Source: Thermodesulfatator autotrophicus
Lineage (GTDB): Bacteria; Desulfobacterota; Thermodesulfobacteria; Thermodesulfobacteriales; Thermodesulfatatoraceae
Direction of reading: 5' to 3'
DNA: 64,000 bases
NCBI RefSeq assembly: GCF_001642325.1
Contig: NZ_LSFI01000006.1
Location: 1-64,000, forward strand
In this document: positions 43,905 to 52,600 of the stretch, in pieces
How positions within the stretch are numbered: position 1 is the first letter of the stretch
How the letters are laid out: each line of letters opens with the position of its first letter
Translations under genes and position numbers: made by a program
The notes under the pieces: model-generated
What the model saw: the letters and a program-made list of their open reading frames with translations, nothing else
The model's database searches: none
What the model was told of the DNA's origin: nothing

Positions 43905-44504
43905 ATGTGTTTGAGACCTGGCATGAAGGCCCCTGATTTTGAGGCCCAGGCCTATGTAAAAGGAGAAGTAAAAAACATTAAGCTTTCTGATTATCAGGGC
44001 AAATGGGTTGTTCTTTGCTTTTATCCTGCTGATTTTACCTTTGTCTGACCTACTGAAATTTCTTCGATAGCGGTCCGCTATCAAGAGCTCAAAGACTTAA
44101 ACACCGAAGTGCTTGCTGCTAGCGTTGATACGGTTTTCTCTCACAAGGTATGGGACGAAACTGAACTTTCCAAGATGATTGGTGAACCAGTACCCTTCCC
44201 CTTATTGTGGGATAAAGGTGGCAAGATGGGTCAGCTTTATGGAGTTTATGATCCTGATTTAGGTCTTAACCTGAGAGGCCGTTTTATAATTGACCCAGAT
44301 GGCGTAATTCAGGCCATTGAGGTTTTGAACGCCCCTGTAGGTCGCAATGTAAACGAACTTATCCGTCAGATTCAGGCCTTTCAATATGTACGTGACCATG
44401 CTGGTGAGGCTTGTCCGGCTGGTTGGACCCCTGGCAAGCCCACTCTTAAGCCTGCTCCTTCTCTGGCTGGCAAAGTTTGGGAAGTCTGGAAACCTGAAAA
44501 TTAA
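43905..44504 (+). CDS. selenocysteine-containing 2-Cys peroxiredoxin (AhpC/Prx1 type)
   Basis: A 199-residue thiol peroxidase whose peroxidatic residue is selenocysteine (Sec48), encoded by the in-frame TGA at 44046-44048. The active-site block reads PADFTFV-U-PTE where ordinary enzymes have DFTFVCPTE. The frame is open and conserved on both sides: [17 protein letters not shown] before, and VAGASVDT-like [14 protein letters not shown] and [18 protein letters not shown] after. The resolving Cys is in EACPAGW near the C-terminus, so this is a typical 2-Cys enzyme reducing peroxides. A SECIS hairpin starts 12 bases after the TGA. AAGGAGG precedes the ATG. Standard ORF calling would see only a truncated frame from 44109. 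Rubredoxin follows and may be an electron carrier. Confidence 0.92.
44061..44086 (+). promoter_or_regulatory. bacterial SECIS element
   Basis: GATAGC (44066-44071) and GCTATC (44077-44082) enclose the loop GGTCC. TCTT (44061-44064) pairs with AAGA (44083-44086) around a bulged C at 44065. The apical loop begins 23 bases after the UGA and starts with GG, as in the E. coli fdhF SECIS loop that binds SelB. Position, stem length and loop all fit a functional SECIS inside the coding sequence. Confidence 0.85.
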
Positions 44505-44619
44505 TAATATCTATAAGGAGGGGGGTCCCCTCCTTTGTCATTGCATATCAAAAGGAAGCCCCAGTAAATACCAGAGAAGAACAAAAAATCTTAAAAGCTA
44601 TCAAATAAGGGGGAGAAAG

Positions 44620-44781
44620 ATGAAAAAGTATCAATGTTCAGTGTGTGGTTATGTGTATGATCCCAACGAAGGAGATTCTTCAAGGGGCATTGCACCTGGA
44701 ACAGCGTTTGAAGATCTTCCAGAAGACTGGACTTGTCCGGTATGTGGAGCACCTAAATCAGCTTTTAATCCTATAAACTAA
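44620..44781 (+). CDS. rubredoxin
   Basis: A 53-residue iron-sulfur protein with a single Fe(Cys)4 site. The two ligand pairs are in [12 protein letters not shown] and [13 protein letters not shown]. The FEDLPEDW segment is typical. It transfers single electrons in the cytoplasm, often to oxygen- or peroxide-reducing enzymes in anaerobes. It lies 115 bases downstream of the Sec-peroxiredoxin and just before two multiheme cytochromes, suggesting a stress-response or redox cluster. The ATG follows GGGGGAGAAAG. Confidence 0.95.
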   Translation: MKKYQCSVCGYVYDPNEGDSSRGIAPGTAFEDLPEDWTCPVCGAPKSAFNPIN

Positions 44782-44802
44782 ATCACAAAAAGGGAGGGGA
44801 TT

Positions 44803-46131
44803 ATGAGAGTTTTATTAATAGTAGCCAGCTTTCTTTTACTGGTTTCTCAAACCATGGCTGCTGAAATGGGTAAATTTAAGTATGGAGACTTTAAAAAACC
44901 TCAAAAGTGTGGAGCTTGCCACCGGGAAATTTACAAAGAGTGGCAGGAATCTTTAATGGCCAAATCTTTTACCCATGAATGGGACCAGGTGGAATATTTT
45001 AAGCTTGCTCTTCCGCATGCTTTAAAAGAGCCTAAAGTTGCGGGGGTAAAAGGTGGCTGTATAGCCTGTCACGCTCCTTTAGCCTTTCTAACAGGGGATA
45101 TTCCACCTAAAACAGCTGAAGCAGGTACCAGGGCTAATGAAGGTGTCTCCTGTGAAATCTGCCATAATATCACTGGCTCAACGGAAAAGGAGCCTTTCAA
45201 CTTCAGCTACACTATTGAACCTGGGCGGGTAAAACAAGGCCCTCGTGCTGATGCTAAACCTAAGGGGCACAAAGTAGCCCAATCTGATTTTCTCCGTTCA
45301 GCTGAGTTTTGTGCCACCTGTCACGATGAAGCAAGCCCCTATGGTGCCTGGGTTAAAGAAACCTATCGTGAGTGGAAAGCTGGTCCTTACGCTAAAGAAG
45401 GCGTTGTTTGCCAGGACTGTCACATGTATAGAGCCCCTGGCAAAGCAGCTAGAATGGGGGCAGAAAGAGCCGATATTGCCCATCATGTTTTTCAGGGTTC
45501 CCACTCAACTGAAAAGTTAGCTGGAGCAGTAGATATTGCCCTTTACGCTAATCGCAAAAAATTGCGTCCCGGCGATACTTTGAAAATTAAGGCTGTCCTT
45601 TTTAACGGCAAAGTAGGGCATATGATTCCTTCTGGTTCTTCGGAAGAAAGGATGCTCTGGTTGGAAGTGTGGGTAATTGATGCCAACGGTAAAAGCTGGC
45701 ACATTCCTGTTCAGCCCAAAGGCTTTAAAGGTGAAGAATACACCATCGCAGACCCCAATGCCTATGCCTATTTCGCCATTGGTGAAATCATGGAGATTCC
45801 CAATTTCAAAGGCCTTAAGAGAGATGGAAATGTCCCGGCTGGTGCTCGTATTTTCCGCAGGCCTTTCTTTGACCCCAAAGGCCGCATGACCATTTGCCAG
45901 TGGTACACTGCTAGCAATGATCTGGTGGATTATCGCATTGGTCCTCGCGAAACCAAAATAGAAAACTACGTATTTACTATTCCTAAAGACGCTAAAGGGC
46001 CTTTGACCATTAAAGCCAATCTATTTTACTCCCAGGTGCCAAGTTCTGTGGGAGAATTTTTTAAGCTACCTGAGTTTGAATACAAACCTCTTTTAGTCAA
46101 TACTTCTGAAATAGTAGTTGAGGTGGAATAA
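44803..46131 (+). CDS. exported multiheme cytochrome c (c554-like, five heme motifs)
   Basis: A 442-residue protein with a signal peptide (VLLIVASFLLLVSQTMA) and five CXXCH heme-binding motifs: KCGACH, GCIACH, SCEICH, FCATCH and VCQDCH, all within the first 205 residues. The remaining 230 residues form a beta-rich domain without heme (LRPGDTLKIKAVLFNGKVGH). The heme part resembles cytochrome c554 and related families. It acts in the periplasm as an electron carrier or reductase module. The next gene encodes an octaheme cytochrome, and the two are probably expressed together. The ATG has AGGGAGGG upstream. Confidence 0.85.
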   Translation: MRVLLIVASFLLLVSQTMAAEMGKFKYGDFKKPQKCGACHREIYKEWQESLMAKSFTHEWDQVEYFKLALPHALKEPKVAGVKGGCIACHAPLAFLTGDIPPKTAEAGTRANEGVSCEICHNITGSTEKEPFNFSYTIEPGRVKQGPRADAKPKGHKVAQSDFLRSAEFCATCHDEASPYGAWVKETYREWKAGPYAKEGVVCQDCHMYRAPGKAARMGAERADIAHHVFQGSHSTEKLAGAVDIALYANRKKLRPGDTLKIKAVLFNGKVGHMIPSGSSEERMLWLEVWVIDANGKSWHIPVQPKGFKGEEYTIADPNAYAYFAIGEIMEIPNFKGLKRDGNVPAGARIFRRPFFDPKGRMTICQWYTASNDLVDYRIGPRETKIENYVFTIPKDAKGPLTIKANLFYSQVPSSVGEFFKLPEFEYKPLLVNTSEIVVEVE

Positions 46132-46133
46132 AA

Positions 46134-46159
46134 TTTTGGGGGCGGTAAGGCCCCCAAAA
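46134..46159 (+). terminator. strong hairpin between the cytochrome genes
   Basis: TTTTGGGGGC and GCCCCCAAAA form a 10-bp perfect stem with a six-base loop. No T tract follows, so it may act as a partial terminator or an mRNA-stabilising structure that tunes expression of the two cytochromes. Confidence 0.5.
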
Positions 46160-46181
46160 CTTTAAAAGAGGAGGGGGGATT

Positions 46182-47645
46182 ATGGTTAGGTTAGTGCCTT
46201 TGTTTCTAGCTTTTTGGGCTATTTTGGGATTTAGTACCTCGTGGGCAAAAATAAGTGAGGCCACTGAAACCTGTCTTTCCTGCCACGAATCAGTAACTCC
46301 CGGGATAGTAGCTGACTGGAAAAAGAGTGTTCACGCCCAAATACTTCCAGGAGATATCCTTTCTAAAAAGTACAACGTACAGGTACCTAAAAAGTTTGCA
46401 GGGGTAGTAGTTGGTTGTGCTGAGTGTCATACCCAGAACCATGGAGCCCACAAAGATACCTTTGACCATAATGGTTTTAAGGTACACAAAGTAGTTACCC
46501 CGCGTGACTGTGCTACCTGTCATCCCCATGAGGTAGCCCAATATCAAAAAAATAAAATGTCCCATGCCTATAATAACCTTTTAGGAAACCCTGTTTACCA
46601 CGGTTTAGTGGAGGCTTCTCTTGGTCCGCAGTCCTTTAAAGAAGGAAAACTTATTTATGAAAAAACCAGTAATTTAACCAAAGCTGACGCCTGTCTCCAC
46701 TGTCATGGCACCAAAGTAGAGGTAAAAGGCAAGGTGGTACGTGATACCGACTTTGGAGAAATGGAGTTTGTTGACCTAGCTGGCTGGCCGAACAATGGTG
46801 TTGGCCGTATAAATCCGGACGGCTCAATGGGATCCTGTACTTCCTGTCATCCTCGTCATGGTTTCTCTATAGAAGTAGCCCGCAAGCCTTATACCTGCTC
46901 TGAATGCCACAAAGGCCCGGACGTTCCTGGCTACAAAGTTTACATGGTGAGCAAACATGGAAATATCTTTTCCTCTAAAAATCACGAATGGAACTTCAAA
47001 CCCAATAACTGGACAGTAGGCAAAGACTTTACAGCTCCCACGTGTGCTGCCTGTCATATTAGCCAACTGGTTGATGCTGACGGGAATATCATTGTCAAAC
47101 GTACACACCAGATGAATGATCGCCTGGCTTGGAGGATTTTTGGGCTGATTTATGCTCATCCTCAGCCCAAAGACCCTGACACCACCAAGATCAAAAACAA
47201 AGCCGGGCTACCTCTTCCTACAGAGTTAACCGGAGAACCTGTAGAAGGCTATCTGATTTCTAAGGAAGAGATGGCCAAACGCCGCGCTACCATGAAGAAA
47301 GTATGTCTCGCCTGCCATGCTGAAGACTGGGTAGAAGGCCACTTTGCCAAACTGGATAAATCCATAGAAACCACCAATAAACAGACCCTGGCCGCTACTT
47401 TAATCCTGCTTGAAGCCTGGAATGCCGGAGTGGCTAAAGGGTTGCCTTCAAGTATCTTTGACGAAGCCATTGAAAAAATGTGGGTTGAGCAATGGCTCTT
47501 CTACGCCAACTCTACCCGTTACGCTTCGGCTATGGCTGGAGCAGACTATGGTGCCTTTGCCAATGGTCGCTGGTATCTCAACAAGAATCTCCAGCAAATG
47601 CTTGACTGGTTAGGGTTTCTAAAGGCGGCTAAAAAGGCTCAATAA
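46182..47645 (+). CDS. octaheme cytochrome c, hydroxylamine oxidoreductase (HAO)-like
   Basis: A 487-residue exported protein with a signal peptide (LVPLFLAFWAILGFSTSWA) and eight CXXCH motifs: TCLSCH, GCAECH, DCATCH, ACLHCH, SCTSCH, TCSECH, TCAACH and VCLACH. Spacing and blocks such as CHPRHGFSIEVARKP and VSKHGNIFSSKNHEWNF place it in the HAO family. Relatives in sulfur-cycle and epsilonproteobacterial lineages (epsilon-HAO) are thought to reduce nitrite or hydroxylamine rather than oxidise hydroxylamine. Whether the cross-linking Tyr of oxidative HAO is present could not be decided by eye. The c554-like gene before it is the probable redox partner. GGAGGGGGG precedes the ATG. Confidence 0.88.
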   Translation: MVRLVPLFLAFWAILGFSTSWAKISEATETCLSCHESVTPGIVADWKKSVHAQILPGDILSKKYNVQVPKKFAGVVVGCAECHTQNHGAHKDTFDHNGFKVHKVVTPRDCATCHPHEVAQYQKNKMSHAYNNLLGNPVYHGLVEASLGPQSFKEGKLIYEKTSNLTKADACLHCHGTKVEVKGKVVRDTDFGEMEFVDLAGWPNNGVGRINPDGSMGSCTSCHPRHGFSIEVARKPYTCSECHKGPDVPGYKVYMVSKHGNIFSSKNHEWNFKPNNWTVGKDFTAPTCAACHISQLVDADGNIIVKRTHQMNDRLAWRIFGLIYAHPQPKDPDTTKIKNKAGLPLPTELTGEPVEGYLISKEEMAKRRATMKKVCLACHAEDWVEGHFAKLDKSIETTNKQTLAATLILLEAWNAGVAKGLPSSIFDEAIEKMWVEQWLFYANSTRYASAMAGADYGAFANGRWYLNKNLQQMLDWLGFLKAAKKAQ

Positions 47646-47653
47646 ATAAAAAA

Positions 47654-47671
47654 GGCGGGGTAGTCCCCGCC
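47654..47671 (+). terminator. bidirectional intrinsic terminator
   Basis: GGCGGGG-TAGT-CCCCGCC has A runs before and T runs after it. It lies between the convergent HAO-like and pycB genes and fits termination in both directions. Confidence 0.85.
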
Positions 47672-47689
47672 TTTTTTATTGTCTTTTTT

Positions 47690-49717
47690 TTATCTTGCCT
47701 GATCCTCCAGGGGTTTTAACTCAAACATAAGCTGCCCTTCTTCAACGGTATCGTTTACCTTCACGTGAATAGCTACAATTTGAGCATCAAAAGGTGCTAA
47801 CACGGCGTTTTCCATCTTCATAGCTTCTATGTTAGCTACCTCTTCTCCTTTATGGACGATATCTCCTTCTTTGATAGTTCCTCTTTCAGGATTTCCGATC
47901 CGCCAGACGTTTCCACTAATGGGAGCGCCAATCTGGTTGGGGCCAGAGGCCTTCTTCACTTCCTTCTTTTTGGCTCTAGGAGTTTCTACCGTATAAACCC
48001 TGGTCTTGTTATTTACCTTCATCACCACGTGAATCAGGCCTTCGTGTTCAGCTCCAATAGAGACAAGCTCAATAGCATAAGGTTTGCCGTCAAGCTCAAA
48101 TTCCACTTTATCTCCGGGTTTTTTAAGGCCTTCTCGCCATACATTGGTAGGAAGCACCAAAGGAGCCTGACCGTATTCGTCACGGAATTTTATGTATTCT
48201 ACGGCATCTTTGGGATGCATAAGATAAAGAATGAATTCTTCCTCAGTGGGTTTTCTCTCTATCTTTTTTTCCAGTTCCTGGCGAAGCTTTTCTAAATCGT
48301 CAGGGGGGAGGGCTTCAAGAGGAGATTTATCTGAGCGTTCTTTAATTTTTTCTTCCCACTCGTCACCAAAGGCGCTCTGGTAAACCCAATCAGCCGGCCA
48401 GCCCTGGGGTAAACGACCATATTTGCCAAGAATCAGGTTTTTAAAGTCCCCGGGAGCGTTTCTGAAAAGCTGCAAAAGCTCTTCCTGTTCCCAGGGCTCC
48501 ATGCGGTCAAAGTCCTGATCAACTTCTTCCACAAACTTGGTAAGCAACTTAATAAGATGCTCTACTCCCTTGAGGCCACGTTCCTTGGCATATTTATTGA
48601 CCATACCAGAGCAGGTAACCCAGGTGATTTGGGAACCAGGAGTAACGTCAAAGTATTTGACTATGCGGTTGTAAAGGGACATAACTTTGAGAATCTGGGG
48701 CATTAGGTGTAAGAAACCACCTTTTTCCGCTTGCTCAAAGGAGCTAGGGAAGGCTCCTCCTGGCATTTTGTGTTTGGTGACGTTGTGGTCAAGCCCTTTA
48801 AAGGGGCTCTCGGCCCAGGCGTACTGGTTAATCCATTCACGCACTTTTTGGACGGCCTCTTCCGCAGCCTTGCGGTTTAAATGCACTTTAATGCCGGCTT
48901 CTTCAAGATAGGCCTGCGCCGCCAGAATAGGTGGCTGGCCGTAAAAACGACAAAGGGAATCTTCCTGAACGTCTATGATTTTGGCTCCAGCCTGCACCGC
49001 TGCCAGATAAGCTGGCAATGGTAAGCCGTCTGTTGAATGGCGATGATAATGGATAACCAGGTCCGTATATTTCTGCTTAATAGCATCAATTAACTGGGAA
49101 ATACGCTTGGGGCTACCAACACCGGCCATATCTTTGATACAAAGGACGATTTCGTCAGTCCCGCCACAAAGGTCAACTATCTCGTCCACCACGGAAAGAT
49201 AGTAATTATCAGTAGTCCAATCGGCCTGGGTGAAAGATATAGCCGGCTGGAAAAGGCGGCCCCTTTTCATGACAATTTCTGCCACTGAGCGCATGTTGCG
49301 AATATCGTTTAAGAAAGAAAAACAGCGCCAGACATCAATATCTACCCGGGCCACAACATATTCAATAACGTTTTTGGGATACGGACGATATCCCCAGAGG
49401 TTAGTTTCCCTGATGAGGGTTTGAAGCATTACTGAAGGCATTTTCTCGCGAAGGATGCGTATTTCTTCAAAGGGGTCTTCACGACGGTTCATTATGCCTA
49501 CGTGCCAGCGCGCACCACCATGACATTCGGTACTGAAAAGCCCCATTTCTTCGTAATAAGGGGCAAGGGTAGCCAGGTCATAAATACGGTGACGGTTTTT
49601 ATAATCAGATTGACCGGCGTCTCGCATGCCAGTTGAAGTAAAAAGTACACCGTCAAAATCACGTAAAGTCTTAACTATTTCTTTGGGTGACATTCCAGGT
49701 TTTATTATGTTCCACAT
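47690..49717 (-). CDS. pycB: pyruvate carboxylase subunit B (carboxyltransferase plus biotin carrier)
   Basis: A protein of about 675 residues that transfers the carboxyl group from biotin to pyruvate, giving oxaloacetate. The N-terminal TIM-barrel transferase domain (about 20-290) has FTSTGMRDAGQSD, IKDMAGVGSP and the metal motif VIHYHRHSTDG. A conserved carboxylase domain follows. The C-terminal biotinyl domain carries the attachment Lys in EAMKMENAV. The oxaloacetate decarboxylase alpha subunit is the main alternative, but the adjacent biotin carboxylase supports a two-subunit pyruvate carboxylase as in autotrophs and methanogens. The ATG at 49717 follows AGGAG; another ATG lies two codons earlier. 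Confidence 0.88.
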   Translation of the reverse strand: MWNIIKPGMSPKEIVKTLRDFDGVLFTSTGMRDAGQSDYKNRHRIYDLATLAPYYEEMGLFSTECHGGARWHVGIMNRREDPFEEIRILREKMPSVMLQTLIRETNLWGYRPYPKNVIEYVVARVDIDVWRCFSFLNDIRNMRSVAEIVMKRGRLFQPAISFTQADWTTDNYYLSVVDEIVDLCGGTDEIVLCIKDMAGVGSPKRISQLIDAIKQKYTDLVIHYHRHSTDGLPLPAYLAAVQAGAKIIDVQEDSLCRFYGQPPILAAQAYLEEAGIKVHLNRKAAEEAVQKVREWINQYAWAESPFKGLDHNVTKHKMPGGAFPSSFEQAEKGGFLHLMPQILKVMSLYNRIVKYFDVTPGSQITWVTCSGMVNKYAKERGLKGVEHLIKLLTKFVEEVDQDFDRMEPWEQEELLQLFRNAPGDFKNLILGKYGRLPQGWPADWVYQSAFGDEWEEKIKERSDKSPLEALPPDDLEKLRQELEKKIERKPTEEEFILYLMHPKDAVEYIKFRDEYGQAPLVLPTNVWREGLKKPGDKVEFELDGKPYAIELVSIGAEHEGLIHVVMKVNNKTRVYTVETPRAKKKEVKKASGPNQIGAPISGNVWRIGNPERGTIKEGDIVHKGEEVANIEAMKMENAVLAPFDAQIVAIHVKVNDTVEEGQLMFELKPLEDQAR

Positions 49718-49728
49718 AGGCATCTCCT

Positions 49729-51186
49729 TTACATCCAGGGTTGAGGGCCTAAGGCCGAAACACGGGCCACAAACTTGGCAATCTTAAGGACTTCGTCTTC
49801 TGAGCTTTTTTCCTTAAACATGGAAACCAATTCGTCCATGTGCTCTTCTATAAAGGTGGTAGAAAAGTGGCCAGCTCTGAAAGATGGATGGCGAATAATA
49901 GCCAAAAGCAAGGGAGCAATGGTTTTTATACCTTCTACGCGAAGATCGCGACCTAAGGCCCGATCCATGGTCATAATAGCAGCTTCACGATTTTGGCCAG
50001 CTGTCATTATCAGCATAATGAGAGAATCATAGTACGGCGGGATATCTGCCCCTTCATAAACTCCTTGAGAAATTCTCACCGCTGGCCCCTGAGGGAGTTG
50101 AAGACGGGTTATTGTGCCAAACGAGGGGTTGAAGGTTACCGGGTCTTCCGCGTTTAAACGGGCCTCTAAAGCCCAGCGATTGACTTTTATTTCAGACTGC
50201 CTGACAGGTAATTTTTTACCTTCGGCAATATCAAGCATAAGCCCAACAATGTCAAGCCCGGTAATAAGTTCAGTGATTCCGTGTTCCACCTGGAGACGAG
50301 TGTTCACTTCTAAGAAATAAAACTTGTTAGTACTGGCATCAAAAATAAATTCTACGGTTCCGGCGGAAGTATAGCCTATTTCACGCATGAGTCTTACGGC
50401 AGTAAAGCAAATTTCTTCACGCAAATCTTCGTCTAAAGTAGGAGACGGGGCTTCTTCTATGATTTTTTGATTGCGACGCTGAAGGGTACACTCTCGCTCA
50501 TAGAGATGGACGACTTTACCGTGAATATCAGCTAGCACCTGAACTTCAATATGACGGCCCTTACGAATATACTTTTCGGCAAGAAGGGTATCGTCGCCAA
50601 AGGCCTTCATAGCTTCGGATTTGGCCTGGTTAAAAGCTATAGGAAGTTCTTCTTCTGATTCCACCTTTACCATCCCTTTTCCGCCACCACCTTTAGCGGC
50701 TTTAAGCATGATGGGAAAATCTACCTTTTCTTCTTCAAGCCATTTTTTAATATCTTCAAGGCTTGTAACGTTATCAATTCCAGGGATAGTAGGAACATTG
50801 GCTCTTCGGGCGTATTTTTTAGCCTCTACCTTATCTCCCATGGCCCTGATTACTTCTGGACTAGGGCCTATCCAGATAAGGCCAGCTTCTTGAACCATTT
50901 CGGCGAAGTCGGCATTTTCTGCCAGGAACCCCCAGCCAGGATGAATAGCATCAGCTCCCACTTCAAGGGCTGCTTTGATGATGTTTTCCATATTGAGATA
51001 AGACTCAAGGGGGGGAGCTTCTCCCACACAAACGGCCTGATCTGCCAGGCGCACATGATAAGCCAGGCGATCCGCCGTACTGTAAATAGCCGTAGTCTTT
51101 ATGCGGCGATCACGGCAGGTGTCCATCACCCTTACCGCTGGCACCCCCCGGTTAGCAATAAGGACGTGTGATATTTTCTTTTCCAT
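49729..51186 (-). CDS. pycA: pyruvate/acetyl-CoA carboxylase biotin carboxylase subunit
   Basis: A 485-residue ATP-grasp enzyme that carboxylates biotin with bicarbonate and ATP. The N-terminus is VLIANRGVPAVRVMDTCRD. The Gly-rich ATP loop is KAAKGGGGKGM, and FLEVNTRLQVEHGITE contains metal and bicarbonate residues. It is encoded directly upstream of pycB (eleven bases), so the two form one enzyme feeding oxaloacetate to anabolism. Biotin carboxylases of acetyl-CoA carboxylase are nearly identical in motifs, so the assignment rests on the neighbour. GAGAGGAGGGGCC precedes the ATG. Confidence 0.92.
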   Translation of the reverse strand: MEKKISHVLIANRGVPAVRVMDTCRDRRIKTTAIYSTADRLAYHVRLADQAVCVGEAPPLESYLNMENIIKAALEVGADAIHPGWGFLAENADFAEMVQEAGLIWIGPSPEVIRAMGDKVEAKKYARRANVPTIPGIDNVTSLEDIKKWLEEEKVDFPIMLKAAKGGGGKGMVKVESEEELPIAFNQAKSEAMKAFGDDTLLAEKYIRKGRHIEVQVLADIHGKVVHLYERECTLQRRNQKIIEEAPSPTLDEDLREEICFTAVRLMREIGYTSAGTVEFIFDASTNKFYFLEVNTRLQVEHGITELITGLDIVGLMLDIAEGKKLPVRQSEIKVNRWALEARLNAEDPVTFNPSFGTITRLQLPQGPAVRISQGVYEGADIPPYYDSLIMLIMTAGQNREAAIMTMDRALGRDLRVEGIKTIAPLLLAIIRHPSFRAGHFSTTFIEEHMDELVSMFKEKSSEDEVLKIAKFVARVSALGPQPWM

Positions 51187-51281
51187 GGCCCCTCCTCTCT
51201 GGCCTTTAAATTTAAGCTAAACTCATAATCTAAAAAAATATTTTTGGCAAAACTAAATAAAATTGATAATCAACAAAAAAA

Positions 51282-52559
51282 CTATTTCCCAAATAAAGTA
51301 TTCAAATAAGCACGCGCAAATCCCACCAGATAAAGGGAACCCGTTACTATCAACGGTAAATTTTTTCTATCTTCAAGAGCTTCTTCTAAGGCCTTTTCCC
51401 AGGAAGAATAAAAATGAACAAGAGGATGCTTTAAATTTTTAAGCCTTACCTGCCATTCTTCAAGAGAAACCGGACGTCTGGGGCCTGGTGGCTGGCAAAT
51501 AAAAAGTTTTTTACAGCCAGGTAAAAGGGTTGTTAACATTTCTTTAAAAGGCTTGGTCCCATCTTCGTTTGAAGCGCCAAACAATAAAATATATTCTTTA
51601 ATTCCCAATTCCTCTAGATTTTCTTTCAACGTATTAATTCCAGCCAGGTTATGCGCTCCATCAAGAATAACTGGAGGCTCTGTACTTATAATTTCAAAGC
51701 GCCCGGGCCAGCTGGTATTGGCAACGGCCTCTTTAAGCTTTTCCGATTGGAGACTTAAAAAACCCTTTTCCTCCAGCAATTCAGTTGCTTTAATAGCCAG
51801 GGCTAAATTTGTAAGCTGATGTCTACCCTTAAGAGAAGGCCTGAGGTCATAAAAGATATATTTTCCTTTAAAAGAAAGAGTCTCTCTGGCAGGAAAAATA
51901 TCAAAATCCCTTCCTTGAATAAAAAGAGGAGCTCTTTTCTCGTGGGCATGTTTTTCAATAACTTCTAATGCTTCTTGTTTTTGATAACTTGTTACCACCG
52001 GTCTTTCGGGTTTGATTATGCCGACTTTTTCTGAAGCAATAGCTGAAAGCGTGTTCCCCAGGAAGGCCTGATGGTCAAAGCTCACAGGAGTTATAATAGC
52101 CACCTCAGGTAGAATAACATTGGTGGCGTCAAGACGCCCTCCCAGGCCACATTCTATTATGGCTATATCTACCTTCTCTTCGGCAAACACTAAAAAGGCA
52201 ATGGCCGTTGTTAACTCAAAGTAGGTGGCAGGATTGTCTCCTAAGGATTTTTTTACTCTTTTAGCCAGTTCAGCAAATCTTTCCTCTGATATAGGTTTTC
52301 CGTTTATAACAAAGCGTTCACAAACGGAAATCAAATGAGGGGAGGTATAAAGTCCGGTCTTCAAGCCATGATGGCGCAAAATACTTTCAAAGAAAGCCGC
52401 CGTAGAACCTTTTCCATTGGTACCCGCGATATGAACTACGGGATAAAGATGTTGTGGATTATCTAAATTATTTAGAAGAAAAGAAATCCTTTCAAGGCCT
52501 GGTTTAATACCGTGGAATTCGTATTGAGATAACCAGGTTAACGCTTCTTTAAATTTCAT
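51282..52559 (-). CDS. folC: bifunctional folylpolyglutamate/dihydrofolate synthase
   Basis: A 425-residue Mur-ligase-type enzyme that adds glutamate to dihydropteroate and folates. The ATP loop is VAGTNGKGSTAAFF-like (HIAGTNGKGSTAAFFESIL). The conserved LTTAIAFLVFAEE, GLGGRLDATNV and VSFDHQAFLG follow. DGAHNLAGI marks the C-terminal domain. Length and motif order are normal. It lies 95 bases upstream of pycA in the same direction and 41 bases downstream of the symporter stop, and may be cotranscribed. Confidence 0.92.
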   Translation of the reverse strand: MKFKEALTWLSQYEFHGIKPGLERISFLLNNLDNPQHLYPVVHIAGTNGKGSTAAFFESILRHHGLKTGLYTSPHLISVCERFVINGKPISEERFAELAKRVKKSLGDNPATYFELTTAIAFLVFAEEKVDIAIIECGLGGRLDATNVILPEVAIITPVSFDHQAFLGNTLSAIASEKVGIIKPERPVVTSYQKQEALEVIEKHAHEKRAPLFIQGRDFDIFPARETLSFKGKYIFYDLRPSLKGRHQLTNLALAIKATELLEEKGFLSLQSEKLKEAVANTSWPGRFEIISTEPPVILDGAHNLAGINTLKENLEELGIKEYILLFGASNEDGTKPFKEMLTTLLPGCKKLFICQPPGPRRPVSLEEWQVRLKNLKHPLVHFYSSWEKALEEALEDRKNLPLIVTGSLYLVGFARAYLNTLFGK

Positions 52560-52600
52560 AAGGAATAGAGAGGGGGGAAGACAATGTCCCCCCAGAAGAA

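Noticed and set aside
44109-44504. A separate 131-residue truncated peroxiredoxin gene
   Set aside because: The upstream codons 43905-44045 are conserved peroxiredoxin sequence in the same frame, joined through the UGA. A SECIS hairpin and a good ribosome-binding site support one selenoprotein gene rather than a pseudogene.
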